A stretch of DNA of 64,000 nt from Planctomycetota bacterium (GTDB lineage: Bacteria; Planctomycetota; UBA8108; JACQVS01), in the NCBI GenBank assembly GCA_028280485.1, contig JANQLS010000085.1, forward strand, positions 124,001 through 188,000. Direction: 5' to 3'. The translations under genes were made by a program, and so were the position numbers. This document shows positions 26,646 to 34,449 of the stretch, piece after piece (position 1 is the first letter of the stretch; each line of letters begins with the position of its first letter). The notes below the pieces were generated by a model, which saw only the letters and a program-made list of their open reading frames with translations, made no database searches and was not told where the DNA came from.

Positions 26646-27890
26646 TCACTCTGTCGGATCGATCCCGGGCTCTTCAAAGGGTGCAGGTGGGGGATTACCA
26701 CCCAAGAAAAGATACGCAACTAAATAGATGGGATCGCTGATGTCTTTGTTACCGTCGTCGTTACAATCAGCGGCTTCCGGATGGGCCGGTTCTTCTCCTG
26801 CTAAGAAAAGAAAATCTAAAAGGAAAACCACATCGGAGACGTCGACCGGAGAAATACCGTTGACTTCACCGCGAGTGAAGTGAAGCTGAGGGGTGAACTC
26901 TAAAATATTATTGAGGGAGGCAAAGTCGCTGAATCCAACCGCGATTTTTCCACCTTGCTCTCCCTTGCCGCAGTCCATGCTGGCATCACCGGGGACAGTG
27001 CTGATATATGTTGGGGAAACGACTGCTTCACCAGGGCTTGGAAAGTTGAGAACGGAATCCAAAGCAAAATCATCGAAAAGATCGATGGTTAATAGCCTAC
27101 CGTGACCCGCAGCTCCAAATCCTAAATCGGTGAAGAACAATTTTCCGCCGAAGGATTCCATATCGAAGACGCCTTCGATTCCCTGGGCGATCGTGTCTCC
27201 ATGCGCGAAATCAATGGGCGTTCCCTTGAGGGCTTCCTCAACCATTTCGAATGAAAACTTACGAATCTCAAGGGGCGTGCCGTCAAAGATCGAAGTTCCG
27301 TAGTAGAGGTTTCCCTCTTCGTCAAAAGTTAAAGGGCCCGAGAAACCAGGGATATTTTCGACGATAGGGGGGCTTAATGCACTGGGATCATCATCCAAGA
27401 GATAAATTTGATTGTCACCATTAGGCCCCGGGGCTGAAACGTAGGCATTGCCTTTTTCATCTAAGGTTAAGTCAAAATTGAAAGGGATGTTGTCGATGAT
27501 CGTTTTTTCACTGCCGTCTAAAGGGATCTTATAAATGTTGCCTTCAGAGTTTTCGCCGAAGTAAACGAATTCTTGATTCGGTGCTAAAACTAGAAACGAA
27601 CCGAAGGTTCCTTCGGTGAAAGTGGCTAGAACTTCGACTTTGTGTTCATTGCCTTTAATGATTTTTCCATCCTCTAAGCCGTAAGCGATGATGTCTCCAT
27701 CGGGAGCGTAGGCGATCCCCCCTAAACCGACTTTGTTGGGTAGATAAGTTAAGACGTCTTTAGCTTCCCAACAGCCAACAGGTTCAGCGAAATCAGAGGC
27801 CAATGTTGACGGGGATTTAGCAAATGCACAAAAAAGTAGAAGAGAAAAGCTAAGACTTAATAGATAAGAGATGCGAGAACCAAGAAACAT
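26646..27890 (-). CDS. Secreted beta-propeller protein with dockerin-like C-terminus, under a cobalamin riboswitch
   Basis: A 414-residue protein with a signal peptide (residues 1-31, ending STLAS). Residues about 45-300 contain repeated NHL/SMP-30-type strands with the pattern hydrophobic-x-x-D/P-x-G-x-hydrophobic-Y (GGIAYAPDGDIIAYG, LDEKGNAYVSAPG, TFDEEGNLYYGTS), i.e. a beta-propeller. The C-terminus has a dockerin-like pair, VDVSDVVFLLDFLFLAGEEP and DCNDDGNKDISDPIYLVAYL, typical of Planctomycetota secreted proteins. AGGAGG lies 6 bases before the ATG, a strong ribosome-binding site. The only promoter visible upstream leads into a cobalamin riboswitch and terminator (28217-28520), so expression should fall when cobalamin is present. 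That control points to a role in corrinoid capture, as for the propeller BtuG of Bacteroides, but no sequence match to BtuG is claimed. Confidence 0.85.
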   Translation of the reverse strand: MFLGSRISYLLSLSFSLLLFCAFAKSPSTLASDFAEPVGCWEAKDVLTYLPNKVGLGGIAYAPDGDIIAYGLEDGKIIKGNEHKVEVLATFTEGTFGSFLVLAPNQEFVYFGENSEGNIYKIPLDGSEKTIIDNIPFNFDLTLDEKGNAYVSAPGPNGDNQIYLLDDDPSALSPPIVENIPGFSGPLTFDEEGNLYYGTSIFDGTPLEIRKFSFEMVEEALKGTPIDFAHGDTIAQGIEGVFDMESFGGKLFFTDLGFGAAGHGRLLTIDLFDDFALDSVLNFPSPGEAVVSPTYISTVPGDASMDCGKGEQGGKIAVGFSDFASLNNILEFTPQLHFTRGEVNGISPVDVSDVVFLLDFLFLAGEEPAHPEAADCNDDGNKDISDPIYLVAYLFLGGNPPPAPFEEPGIDPTE

Positions 27891-27950
27891 GTTTCCTCCT
27901 GAACACCGCGGGAAGAAGAGACTTCCTCAATGGGTTTCGTCTGAACTTAA

Positions 27951-28009
27951 TCCCCTCGCTAGCGCTTCGGGCTAGTTAAATTAACTAGCCCGAAGCGCTA
28001 GCGAGGGGA
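27951..28009. repeat. Perfect 29 bp inverted repeat: abutting MITE-family ends
   Basis: TCCCCTCGCTAGCGCTTCGG followed by GCTAGTTAA, a single A, then its exact reverse complement. The arms equal the right and left terminal repeats of the 154 bp elements, joined end to end at TTAA-A-TTAA. It lies in the leader between the riboswitch terminator and the beta-propeller gene. There is no T-tract, so a termination role is doubtful. Confidence 0.8.
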
Positions 28010-28216
28010 AGGACGAGACATTCAATTTAAAATGAACGAAATGCCTTGTTCTTCTGATCAAACAAAACTAGTTGAATGAAGTCTCAAGATTTATCCGGAG
28101 GGAGATGGAGAGCGATATTTACACAGTGAGGATGTGAAAATATAAGGGCTCAATTCACTGAGAAGGTCTATTCATAGACTTAGCTTCAGTGAAGTGGTCA
28201 TCTCGATCCCCGGAGT

Positions 28217-28247
28217 AAAAACCTATAGAAAAGGATTATCTATAGGT
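28217..28247 (-). terminator. Riboswitch expression platform: intrinsic terminator
   Basis: On the minus strand, stem ACCTATAGA / TCTATAGGT (28247-28239 with 28229-28221) followed by TTTT. It begins about 6 bases after the end of the cobalamin aptamer, so the riboswitch probably acts by transcription termination. Confidence 0.82.
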
Positions 28248-28252
28248 TAGAA

Positions 28253-28482
28253 CCTTCAGGCAGGTCTCCTGGCTTCTGGATCATCCCGCTTCAACCGGCC
28301 TTCCCAGCTTGCCAACCCGTGTGTCGAGAACACACCGATCGAACAAACCAGTGGCATGAAAGTCGTTGAAGCAGTCCCCAGTTACAGTGGCGGGGTCCGC
28401 GCCGGATTCTCACCGGCTTCCCTGTCGACCTTTAGATCTATTGAGCGGTCTAAAGGTGATGTCAAAGAATGACGCCTGAAAC
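28253..28482 (-). promoter_or_regulatory. Cobalamin riboswitch
   Basis: On the minus strand the element shows the hallmarks of the adenosylcobalamin aptamer in order: closing stem TTCAGGC (28480-28474) pairing with GCCTGAA (28261-28255); GGGAAGCCGGTGAGAATCCG near 28420; GCGGACCCCGCCACTGTAA; a second GCCACTGG; and the B12 box AGCCAGGAGACCTGCC near 28275-28260. An intrinsic terminator follows immediately. The next gene on that strand is the secreted beta-propeller protein; the SGNH hydrolase gene ends upstream of it at 28530. Confidence 0.95.
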
Positions 28483-28491
28483 GACCCTGAA

Positions 28492-28520
28492 GGTATAGTC
28501 GTGTAGGCTCTCGGGGTCAA
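28492..28520 (-). promoter_or_regulatory. Probable sigma-70-type promoter of the riboswitch transcript
   Basis: On the minus strand TTGACC (28520-28515), a 17-base spacer, and TATACC (28497-28492), about 10 bases before the first riboswitch stem. It also lies 10 bp after the stop of the upstream gene, so the riboswitch transcript has its own start. Confidence 0.65.
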
Positions 28521-28529
28521 GGCATGAAT

Positions 28530-29723
28530 TTAATTTGCGAGAAATTTCAGGATGCGCACCGCATGCCCCTTACTTTGTTTATTCTTGTTCTCGCTTACAG
28601 TTAAGGTGAGTTTGTGAGGGCCATCAGAAAGTTCGGCAGCAAAAATAATTGATCGGGGATAGTGAAGACCACGGCTGTAACGATGGTAGAGATCAAATTC
28701 CCTCGCCTCTTTGCCATCGATAGAAATGTTCACTTTTCCGGCATCGGGTCCTGCGAGTAAGTAAATCCCAACACCTTCGCCTTTGAACTCAAGGGTCAAT
28801 GAATCGCCCACCTGACTGGCGGTGATTAACTTCTCATTTTTGAATCGAGTGCGACAATTTCCGGGGAGCTTCTTCCACTGGGGAACTTCGATTTTGAAGC
28901 CCTTCAGGGCTTTTGCTTTTGAGATATCGATAAAACGGCCTCGACTGTAACTTCGTTTATCAATAGCTTTGGGTAAGACGTGCTGACTTAGTTGGGTTGA
29001 AGCGGGAAGGTCTTTCGACCAACAGGAATTCAACAAAGCTTCGATCATGTCGGCACAAACGCGGTTTCCCACTGGGCCAGGATGGGTTCCCCCAAACTTC
29101 TTCCACGTTAATGTTTTTTCACCAATACGTTGCGCGACTTCGTGAGCTAAGCGAATAGTTGAAACGTTATAGACCTTAGCTACTCGCTCATGAACCCTCA
29201 TCGTCATGGGCTCTTTGCCATTCTGGATTTGCTTCAGCATTCCCGGATTGACGAAGTGAGTGTTGATGATGTCCGCAAAGGGATTGTGAGCTCGCGTATG
29301 GCGTATAAGCCCTTCCATACCTCTCAGGCAATCTCGCTCAGCGTGGGCGGCATCTTGATCATCATTAACCGCGAACTCGACAAAGAAGAGATCGATAGGT
29401 CCATTTTTAAGAATATGATCTTCGAGACGAAAAGCGCCCGTCGTCGAGCAAGTTGATGAGATCCCAGCATCCGTGAACTTAAACTTCGTCTTCGGAAATC
29501 TTTTTTTCAAGTATGCGGTCACCATCGGGCGGTAACCGTTCATTTCCGTGATCGATCCCCCAATGAAGGCCACATGGCCTTTGCCTCCACGTTCAAACTT
29601 GATGCGGGAGTTGGTTAAGGCATCTCGTTTAACGACGTTTCGAAGAAGAGATGGTTCGGCGGTGAGGGTGGAGGTGACGGTTAGTAAGAGTGCGAAGGTA
29701 AGAAGGTGGTGGATGGAAGGCAT
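28530..29723 (-). CDS. Secreted SGNH/GDSL-type hydrolase
   Basis: A 397-residue protein with a signal peptide (MPSIHHLLTFALLLTVTSTL, then TA). SGNH block I is FIGGSITEMNGYRP near residue 54 (GGSIT in place of GDSIT), the asparagine block is FFVEFAVNDDQ near 130, and the C-terminal catalytic histidine block is KFGGTHPGPVGNRVCADMI near 220. The last 100 residues form a separate beta-rich domain. It is probably an esterase or acetylesterase acting outside the cell; the substrate is unknown. Its 3' end abuts the cobalamin riboswitch promoter. Confidence 0.85.
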   Translation of the reverse strand: MPSIHHLLTFALLLTVTSTLTAEPSLLRNVVKRDALTNSRIKFERGGKGHVAFIGGSITEMNGYRPMVTAYLKKRFPKTKFKFTDAGISSTCSTTGAFRLEDHILKNGPIDLFFVEFAVNDDQDAAHAERDCLRGMEGLIRHTRAHNPFADIINTHFVNPGMLKQIQNGKEPMTMRVHERVAKVYNVSTIRLAHEVAQRIGEKTLTWKKFGGTHPGPVGNRVCADMIEALLNSCWSKDLPASTQLSQHVLPKAIDKRSYSRGRFIDISKAKALKGFKIEVPQWKKLPGNCRTRFKNEKLITASQVGDSLTLEFKGEGVGIYLLAGPDAGKVNISIDGKEAREFDLYHRYSRGLHYPRSIIFAAELSDGPHKLTLTVSENKNKQSKGHAVRILKFLAN

Positions 29724-29765
29724 TTATTTTTGTACTGGTTGCTTAAGATTTCGTGGTTGGCTTTT

Positions 29766-30008
29766 AGCCGAACTAGTCAAAGTTTGGCGGGATACGCTTA
29801 CTGGCCAAATTTTTGCAAATTCGGCACCACCCATTATCGCCTGTAGGGGCTGGTCTTGTGCCAGCCCTTTGCCTTGGAAAACGTAATTATTCTTAATTAT
29901 TCGTGATGGCTAGGAAAAGGGCGCCCACAAGGGACGCCCCTACAGAATTAATATGGTTATAAATCGATAACGCCTGTAGCGCCTGGGCTTGCCCCAGGCT
30001 CTTTCCTG
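29766..30008. repeat. Cluster of hairpin repeats in a 327 bp gene-free interval
   Basis: The gene-free stretch 29724-30050 is filled by three structured pieces. An AGCCGAACT..CAAATTCGGC element (29766-29825) is related to 17013-17080. A unit bounded by CTGTAGGGGC and GCCCCTACAG (29841 to about 29945) carries internal stems GGCTGG-tcttgtg-CCAGCC and GGGCG..CGCCC. A stem GCCTGGG-cttg-CCCAGGC lies near 29981-29999. No gene is seen. Confidence 0.65.
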
Positions 30009-30050
30009 AAAAGGGGTGGTACAGATGTGCTATCACTCGAAAAGGTTCGA

Positions 30051-30668
30051 TTAAAACCCACTCACATAAGGCAATGCCTTCGCCACCTCATCGACTTGAT
30101 CCAAACCACTCAGCAACTGACCCGTGGCATCCCAAGTTCCATTAAGGAACGCTTCTCGGGGGCCGTCGGGGATGGTGAGGTCGATCTCAAAGTCAGAGGT
30201 TTTGATCTTCCTAGATTCGAGGTCGATCGAAAGTTCGCCGTTGGGATTAGCTTCAATATAGTCTTGAAGCTTTTCTGAATCTTCAGAGCTGACGACGACA
30301 CAGGGCGTACCCAATGCGACGCAGTTTCCGAAGAAGATCTCAGCGAAGGATTCGGCGATGAAGGCCTGAATGCCCCAGCGTACCAAGGATTGAGGGGCGT
30401 GTTCGCGGGACGATCCACAGCCAAAGTTGTTGTTGGCCACAAGAATATTAGCGCCTTGAAACTGTTCTTTATCGAAGGGGTGGTCTCCCGTAACTTGACC
30501 GCTTAAGTCTCGGCGATCATCTTCGAAGGCGTGATTTTCAAGTCCGTCAAAGGTGACACAACGGAGGAAGCGCGCGGGGATAATTCGATCCGTGTCGATG
30601 TCGTCCCCTCTCACTGCGATACCCCGACCGGAGATAGCTTGGATTTTTGAGCTTTCGTTATCAGTCAT
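30051..30668 (-). CDS. leuD: 3-isopropylmalate dehydratase small subunit
   Basis: A 205-residue small subunit of isopropylmalate isomerase (leucine biosynthesis), which forms the swivelling domain that closes on the Fe-S subunit. Diagnostic segments are GDDIDTDRIIPARFL near residue 20, NNNFGCGSSREHAPQSLVRW near 80 and FAEIFFGNCVALG near 110. The ATG at 30668 is 10 bp after the leuC stop; an upstream in-frame codon at 30710 would overlap leuC. Confidence 0.95.
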   Translation of the reverse strand: MTDNESSKIQAISGRGIAVRGDDIDTDRIIPARFLRCVTFDGLENHAFEDDRRDLSGQVTGDHPFDKEQFQGANILVANNNFGCGSSREHAPQSLVRWGIQAFIAESFAEIFFGNCVALGTPCVVVSSEDSEKLQDYIEANPNGELSIDLESRKIKTSDFEIDLTIPDGPREAFLNGTWDATGQLLSGLDQVDEVAKALPYVSGF

Positions 30669-30678
30669 TGCCTTGTCC

Positions 30679-32076
30679 TTAAATGTCACGCGCGTCAACA
30701 ACTTCACCACTGACAGCAGCCGCTGCGACCATCGCAGGACTCATCAACAATGTTCGGCCGGTGGGGCTTCCCTGTCGGCCTTTAAAGTTACGGTTTGAAG
30801 AAGAAGCGCAAACTTCTCTTCCTTGTAACTTGTCAGGGTTCATCGCTAAACACATGGAACAACCTGCGTCTCGCCATTCGAATCCGGCATCGATAAAGAT
30901 CTCGTGGAGACCTTCACTTTCAGCCTGTTCTAAAACTTTCTTAGAGCCGGGGACAACGAGGGCTTTCACGCCGTCGGCTACTTTTTTGCCTTTGGCGATC
31001 TTGGCGGCTTCTCTTAAGTCAGAGATCCTTCCGTTGGTACAGCTACCGATGAAGGCAACGTCGATCTTGACACCTTGGATCGGAGTATTAGCTTTAAAAT
31101 CCATATACTCCAAAGCTTCCTCTACGGAACCTTTTTCGTCGCTTGGAACACTCTCAGGAGAAGGTAACTTCTCTGAGATCTTAACAGATTGGCTGGGATT
31201 GATTCCCCACGTTACGGTGGGCTCGATCTCTTCAGCCGACATTTTGACAACGTCGTCATAGTCAGCATCCGGACCTGAAGCTAAAGACTTCCACCATTCA
31301 ACTGCGCGGTCGAAAGCTTCTCCTTGGGGCGCGTACTCGCGTCCTCTGAGGTAATCGAAAGTGGTTTGATCAGGATTGATGTAACCCACTCGAGCACCGC
31401 CTTCGATCGACATATTGCAGATCGACATGCGTTCTTCCATCGACAAGTTCTCGATCGTGGATCCGGCAAACTCGTAGGCGTAACCGACGCCACCTTTAAC
31501 TCCCAGCTTGCGAATGATCGAAAGAATGATGTCTTTCGCGAATGTACCGGGGGGAAGTTCACCGTTAACTTCAATTCGTCGAACCTTCAGGGGATCCATC
31601 GCTAAGGTTTGAGTCGCGAGAACATCACGTACTTGACTCGTTCCGATGCCAAAGGCAACTGAACCAAAGGCACCGTGAGTTGAAGTGTGACTGTCACCAC
31701 AAGCGACGGTCATTCCAGGTTGGGTCAAACCTAACTCGGGACCCAAGACGTGAACGACCCCTTGGTTGTCGCTATTGAGATCGTAGAGCTTAATCCCAAA
31801 CTCATTACAGTTCTTCTCGATAGCTGACATCATCTGTTCAGCGAGAGCGTCCTGGAAGGGTCGAGATTGATCGTGAGTGGGGACGATGTGGTCTACCGTA
31901 GCTACCGTTCGTTGGGGGAAGCGTACTTTCCAACCCCGTTCACGCACCATCGCGAAAGCTTGGGGGCTGGTCACCTCGTGAATGAGGTGAAGACCGATAA
32001 ATAGTTGAGTTTGGCCGTTGGGTAATTGACGGACGGTGTGCGCGTCCCAGATCTTTTGAAGGAGATTTTTGGCCAT
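30679..32076 (-). CDS. leuC: 3-isopropylmalate dehydratase large subunit
   Basis: The 465-residue aconitase-family subunit that binds the catalytic [4Fe-4S] cluster and isomerises 2- to 3-isopropylmalate. The cluster cysteines are Cys346 (GSCTNGR) and Cys406/Cys409 (CSMC), and GDSHTSTHGAFGSVAFGIGT and the ending REVCASSSNRNFKGRQGSPT match the family. Length is normal. It forms an operon with leuD. The 252 bp upstream, to the stop-proximal end of the next gene, show no T-box or evident leader peptide. Confidence 0.97.
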   Translation of the reverse strand: MAKNLLQKIWDAHTVRQLPNGQTQLFIGLHLIHEVTSPQAFAMVRERGWKVRFPQRTVATVDHIVPTHDQSRPFQDALAEQMMSAIEKNCNEFGIKLYDLNSDNQGVVHVLGPELGLTQPGMTVACGDSHTSTHGAFGSVAFGIGTSQVRDVLATQTLAMDPLKVRRIEVNGELPPGTFAKDIILSIIRKLGVKGGVGYAYEFAGSTIENLSMEERMSICNMSIEGGARVGYINPDQTTFDYLRGREYAPQGEAFDRAVEWWKSLASGPDADYDDVVKMSAEEIEPTVTWGINPSQSVKISEKLPSPESVPSDEKGSVEEALEYMDFKANTPIQGVKIDVAFIGSCTNGRISDLREAAKIAKGKKVADGVKALVVPGSKKVLEQAESEGLHEIFIDAGFEWRDAGCSMCLAMNPDKLQGREVCASSSNRNFKGRQGSPTGRTLLMSPAMVAAAAVSGEVVDARDI

Positions 32077-32328
32077 AGTACAACCTCATCGTTCATGAAG
32101 GCCGAGGTTGGCTCGCACGTCTGAAGGCCATATCCCAACGTTATTTAAGAGAATTTGAAGCAGCCTCAAAGGGAGATGGACCTGGAGTATAAAGACGGAC
32201 AGAAGCCTTCATACTGGGTATGCGAGAATGAATAGTGAACTGCTGCGAGCCTTGTATTGTAGCAAAAAATCGCTTTCGGCTCCATTCTGGAATGAGCACT
32301 ATTTTTAAGATCGATATTCCAGGCTGGT

Positions 32329-33219
32329 TTATAGATCGTCTTCCTGATTAGGAGGATCCCCGTTCTTAAAGTAAGACGTTAGCTGTTCCCAGGCTTCCTC
32401 AGCGGTTTCAACGTAGCTAAAGAGATCGAGATCCTTGGGTGAGATGACCCCCTCTTGAACAAGGAAATCAAAGTTCACCGCTTGACTCCAAAACTCCCGC
32501 CCGAAAAGAATCACGGGCACGTACTTCATTTTGTGAGTCTGGATAAGGGTTAGAGTCTCAAAAAGCTCATCGAAGGTTCCGAAACCCCCAGGAAAGACGA
32601 CGAGAGCTTTGGCTCGCAATAAGAAATGCATTTTTCTTATCGCGAAGTAATGGAATTTAAAGCAGAGTTCGGGGGTGATGTACGCGTTCGCTTCTTGCTC
32701 GAAGGGGAGCGTGATATTGAGGCCAATACTTTTGGCCCCGATCTCGTAGGCTCCACGATTTGCGGCTTCCATGATGCCCGGCCCGCCTCCAGTGACGACA
32801 ACGTGATCGCAGGTTGAGTCTTTTTGACAAGCCTGGGAAACTAGCTGGCTAAATTTCCGAGCTTCTTGGTAGTACTTCGTTTTTTTAGCGAGGCTTTTGA
32901 GGATGTTGACTTCTCGGAGGACCTCGGGATCGTCGGGAGATTGCTTCAGCTTATCTTCAGCCTTCTGCATCATATAATCTGAATCTTCAGGCGAAGGGAT
33001 GCGAGCACTTCCGAATACGGCGATGGTCGATTTGATGTTTTCTTCGTTTTGAATCAACTCGGGTTTTAAGAGCTCAAGCTGTAAACGGACGGGGCGTAGA
33101 GCGTTTCGAGTGATAAAGCCAACATCTCTAAAGGCTAGCAGGTTCGAGGGAGAGCGAACTTTCTTTTCACTCTCTTGGTCGCGGTCGGCATCAGCTCTCG
33201 AAGAATGGATAGGTTCCAA
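32329..33219 (-). CDS. LOG-family nucleotide-binding protein (TIGR00730 type)
   Basis: A 296-residue Rossmann-fold protein of the lysine-decarboxylase-like/LOG family. FGSARIPSPEDSDY, TGGGPGIMEAANRGAYEIGA and the signature PGGFGTFDELFETLTLIQ are all present. LOG proteins hydrolyse nucleoside 5'-monophosphates to base and ribose phosphate; the physiological substrate in bacteria is often unclear. An N-terminal extension of about 60 charged residues precedes the core. Transcribed alone, divergent from the receiver-HATPase gene. Confidence 0.88.
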   Translation of the reverse strand: MEPIHSSRADADRDQESEKKVRSPSNLLAFRDVGFITRNALRPVRLQLELLKPELIQNEENIKSTIAVFGSARIPSPEDSDYMMQKAEDKLKQSPDDPEVLREVNILKSLAKKTKYYQEARKFSQLVSQACQKDSTCDHVVVTGGGPGIMEAANRGAYEIGAKSIGLNITLPFEQEANAYITPELCFKFHYFAIRKMHFLLRAKALVVFPGGFGTFDELFETLTLIQTHKMKYVPVILFGREFWSQAVNFDFLVQEGVISPKDLDLFSYVETAEEAWEQLTSYFKNGDPPNQEDDL

Positions 33220-33486
33220 GGATCGTTCCTTTCAAAGTCAAAAAATATAGATAGTCTCTCTATTGATAATCCTACGATTCATGCCAAAACTTGAGCTGAT
33301 TTATCAGAAGTCAGCGTCGATGGAGGCTCACGCAGTGAATTGGAGCCGAAATGTAGGGTTGCCATCATTATCGGCCTCGAGATGATGCTGTAATTAGGAT
33401 CCGATAAATTGGAAAGTTGCTCCTCGTGGGGCTTTTGATGTCATACTTCAAAAGACCTTCTTCTTTCTATTGGAGTAATTCAATTT

Positions 33487-34449
33487 ATGGCGAGTCCTGA
33501 AGTTAGTTCAAAAATCTTAATCATCGAAGACAACCCGGAAGTTCTCGGGATGTTGGAGTCGATGTTGAGTCGTGAAGGCTTTGAAACTCTCTCTACAGAT
33601 AATGGGAGTGAGGCTTTTGCGATCGCTAAAGATCAGGGTCCCGATATTGTGCTCATCGATCTCAATATGCCTTCATTGGAAGGTTTGGATGTTTGTCGGA
33701 AGCTCAAAGAGAAACCCGAAACTCAAGACAGTATCGTGATCATCGTCAGTGCGATTACCGATGTTACGGTTAAAGAGAGAGGCTTCCAGTCTGGGGCGGT
33801 CGATTACATTCAAAAACCCTTCCGGCAGGGTGAATTTATCGCTCGGCTCAATGCGCAACTCCGACAAAAGAAAGACTTAGATACATTACGACGACAATTC
33901 CAAAACTTGCGTGACTCCTTAGCGCAAAGCTTAGATAACTTGAGTGAAGGGGTAGATCAAGAATGCATCGTTGAAGAAAAGAAGGTTTTGTCGATACCGA
34001 GCGATACTGATCGAGTTCAAAGTATTATCAATCAACTCTTGATCGGTTTGGGGGGGGACTTCGATAAGGCGAGGGCAGACATCGCATTGGGGTTACACGA
34101 AACCATCGTCAACGCGATTGAGCACGGAAATTTGGGGATCACTTCAGAGGAAAAGAATCAGTCTCTTGAAAATCAAACCTATATGAAGCTTTTAGAAGAG
34201 AGGCAAAGAGATCCTCAGTACTCTTCTAGAAAAGTGACTATCGAATACACGCTCACTGACAGAGTCGTTCAGTATAAAATTCGCGATGAGGGAGCCGGTT
34301 TTGATTGGCGTTCATTTATTGAACGGGAGGCTCCAAATGATCTGCTCGCACTTCACGGCCGGGGGATCATGATTTGCCGACATCTCTTCGACTCCATGGA
34401 ATATAACGAAGTCGGCAATGAAGTGACGTTGACCAAAGAATTAGGTTAA
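33487..34449 (+). CDS. Response regulator receiver fused to a HATPase (anti-sigma-kinase-like) domain
   Basis: A 320-residue regulator. Residues 8-125 are a receiver domain with the acidic pair IEDN, phosphoacceptor Asp58 (VLIDLNMP), the conserved serine in IVSA and Lys110 (QKPF). A coiled linker follows. Residues about 180-320 form an RsbW/SpoIIAB-like ATP-binding domain with N-box LHETIVNAIEHGN, G1 box RDEGAGFDW and G2 box HGRGIMICRHLFD. There is no histidine-phosphoacceptor domain or PP2C phosphatase, so it probably acts as a phosphorylation-controlled serine kinase/anti-sigma switch; its partners are not encoded nearby. It converges with the next gene, the two stops overlapping by 4 bp. 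Confidence 0.88.
   Translation: MASPEVSSKILIIEDNPEVLGMLESMLSREGFETLSTDNGSEAFAIAKDQGPDIVLIDLNMPSLEGLDVCRKLKEKPETQDSIVIIVSAITDVTVKERGFQSGAVDYIQKPFRQGEFIARLNAQLRQKKDLDTLRRQFQNLRDSLAQSLDNLSEGVDQECIVEEKKVLSIPSDTDRVQSIINQLLIGLGGDFDKARADIALGLHETIVNAIEHGNLGITSEEKNQSLENQTYMKLLEERQRDPQYSSRKVTIEYTLTDRVVQYKIRDEGAGFDWRSFIEREAPNDLLALHGRGIMICRHLFDSMEYNEVGNEVTLTKELG

Noticed and set aside
32077..32328. Leucine leader or T-box upstream of leuC
   Set aside because: No run of leucine codons, specifier loop or T-box sequence was seen on the minus strand.
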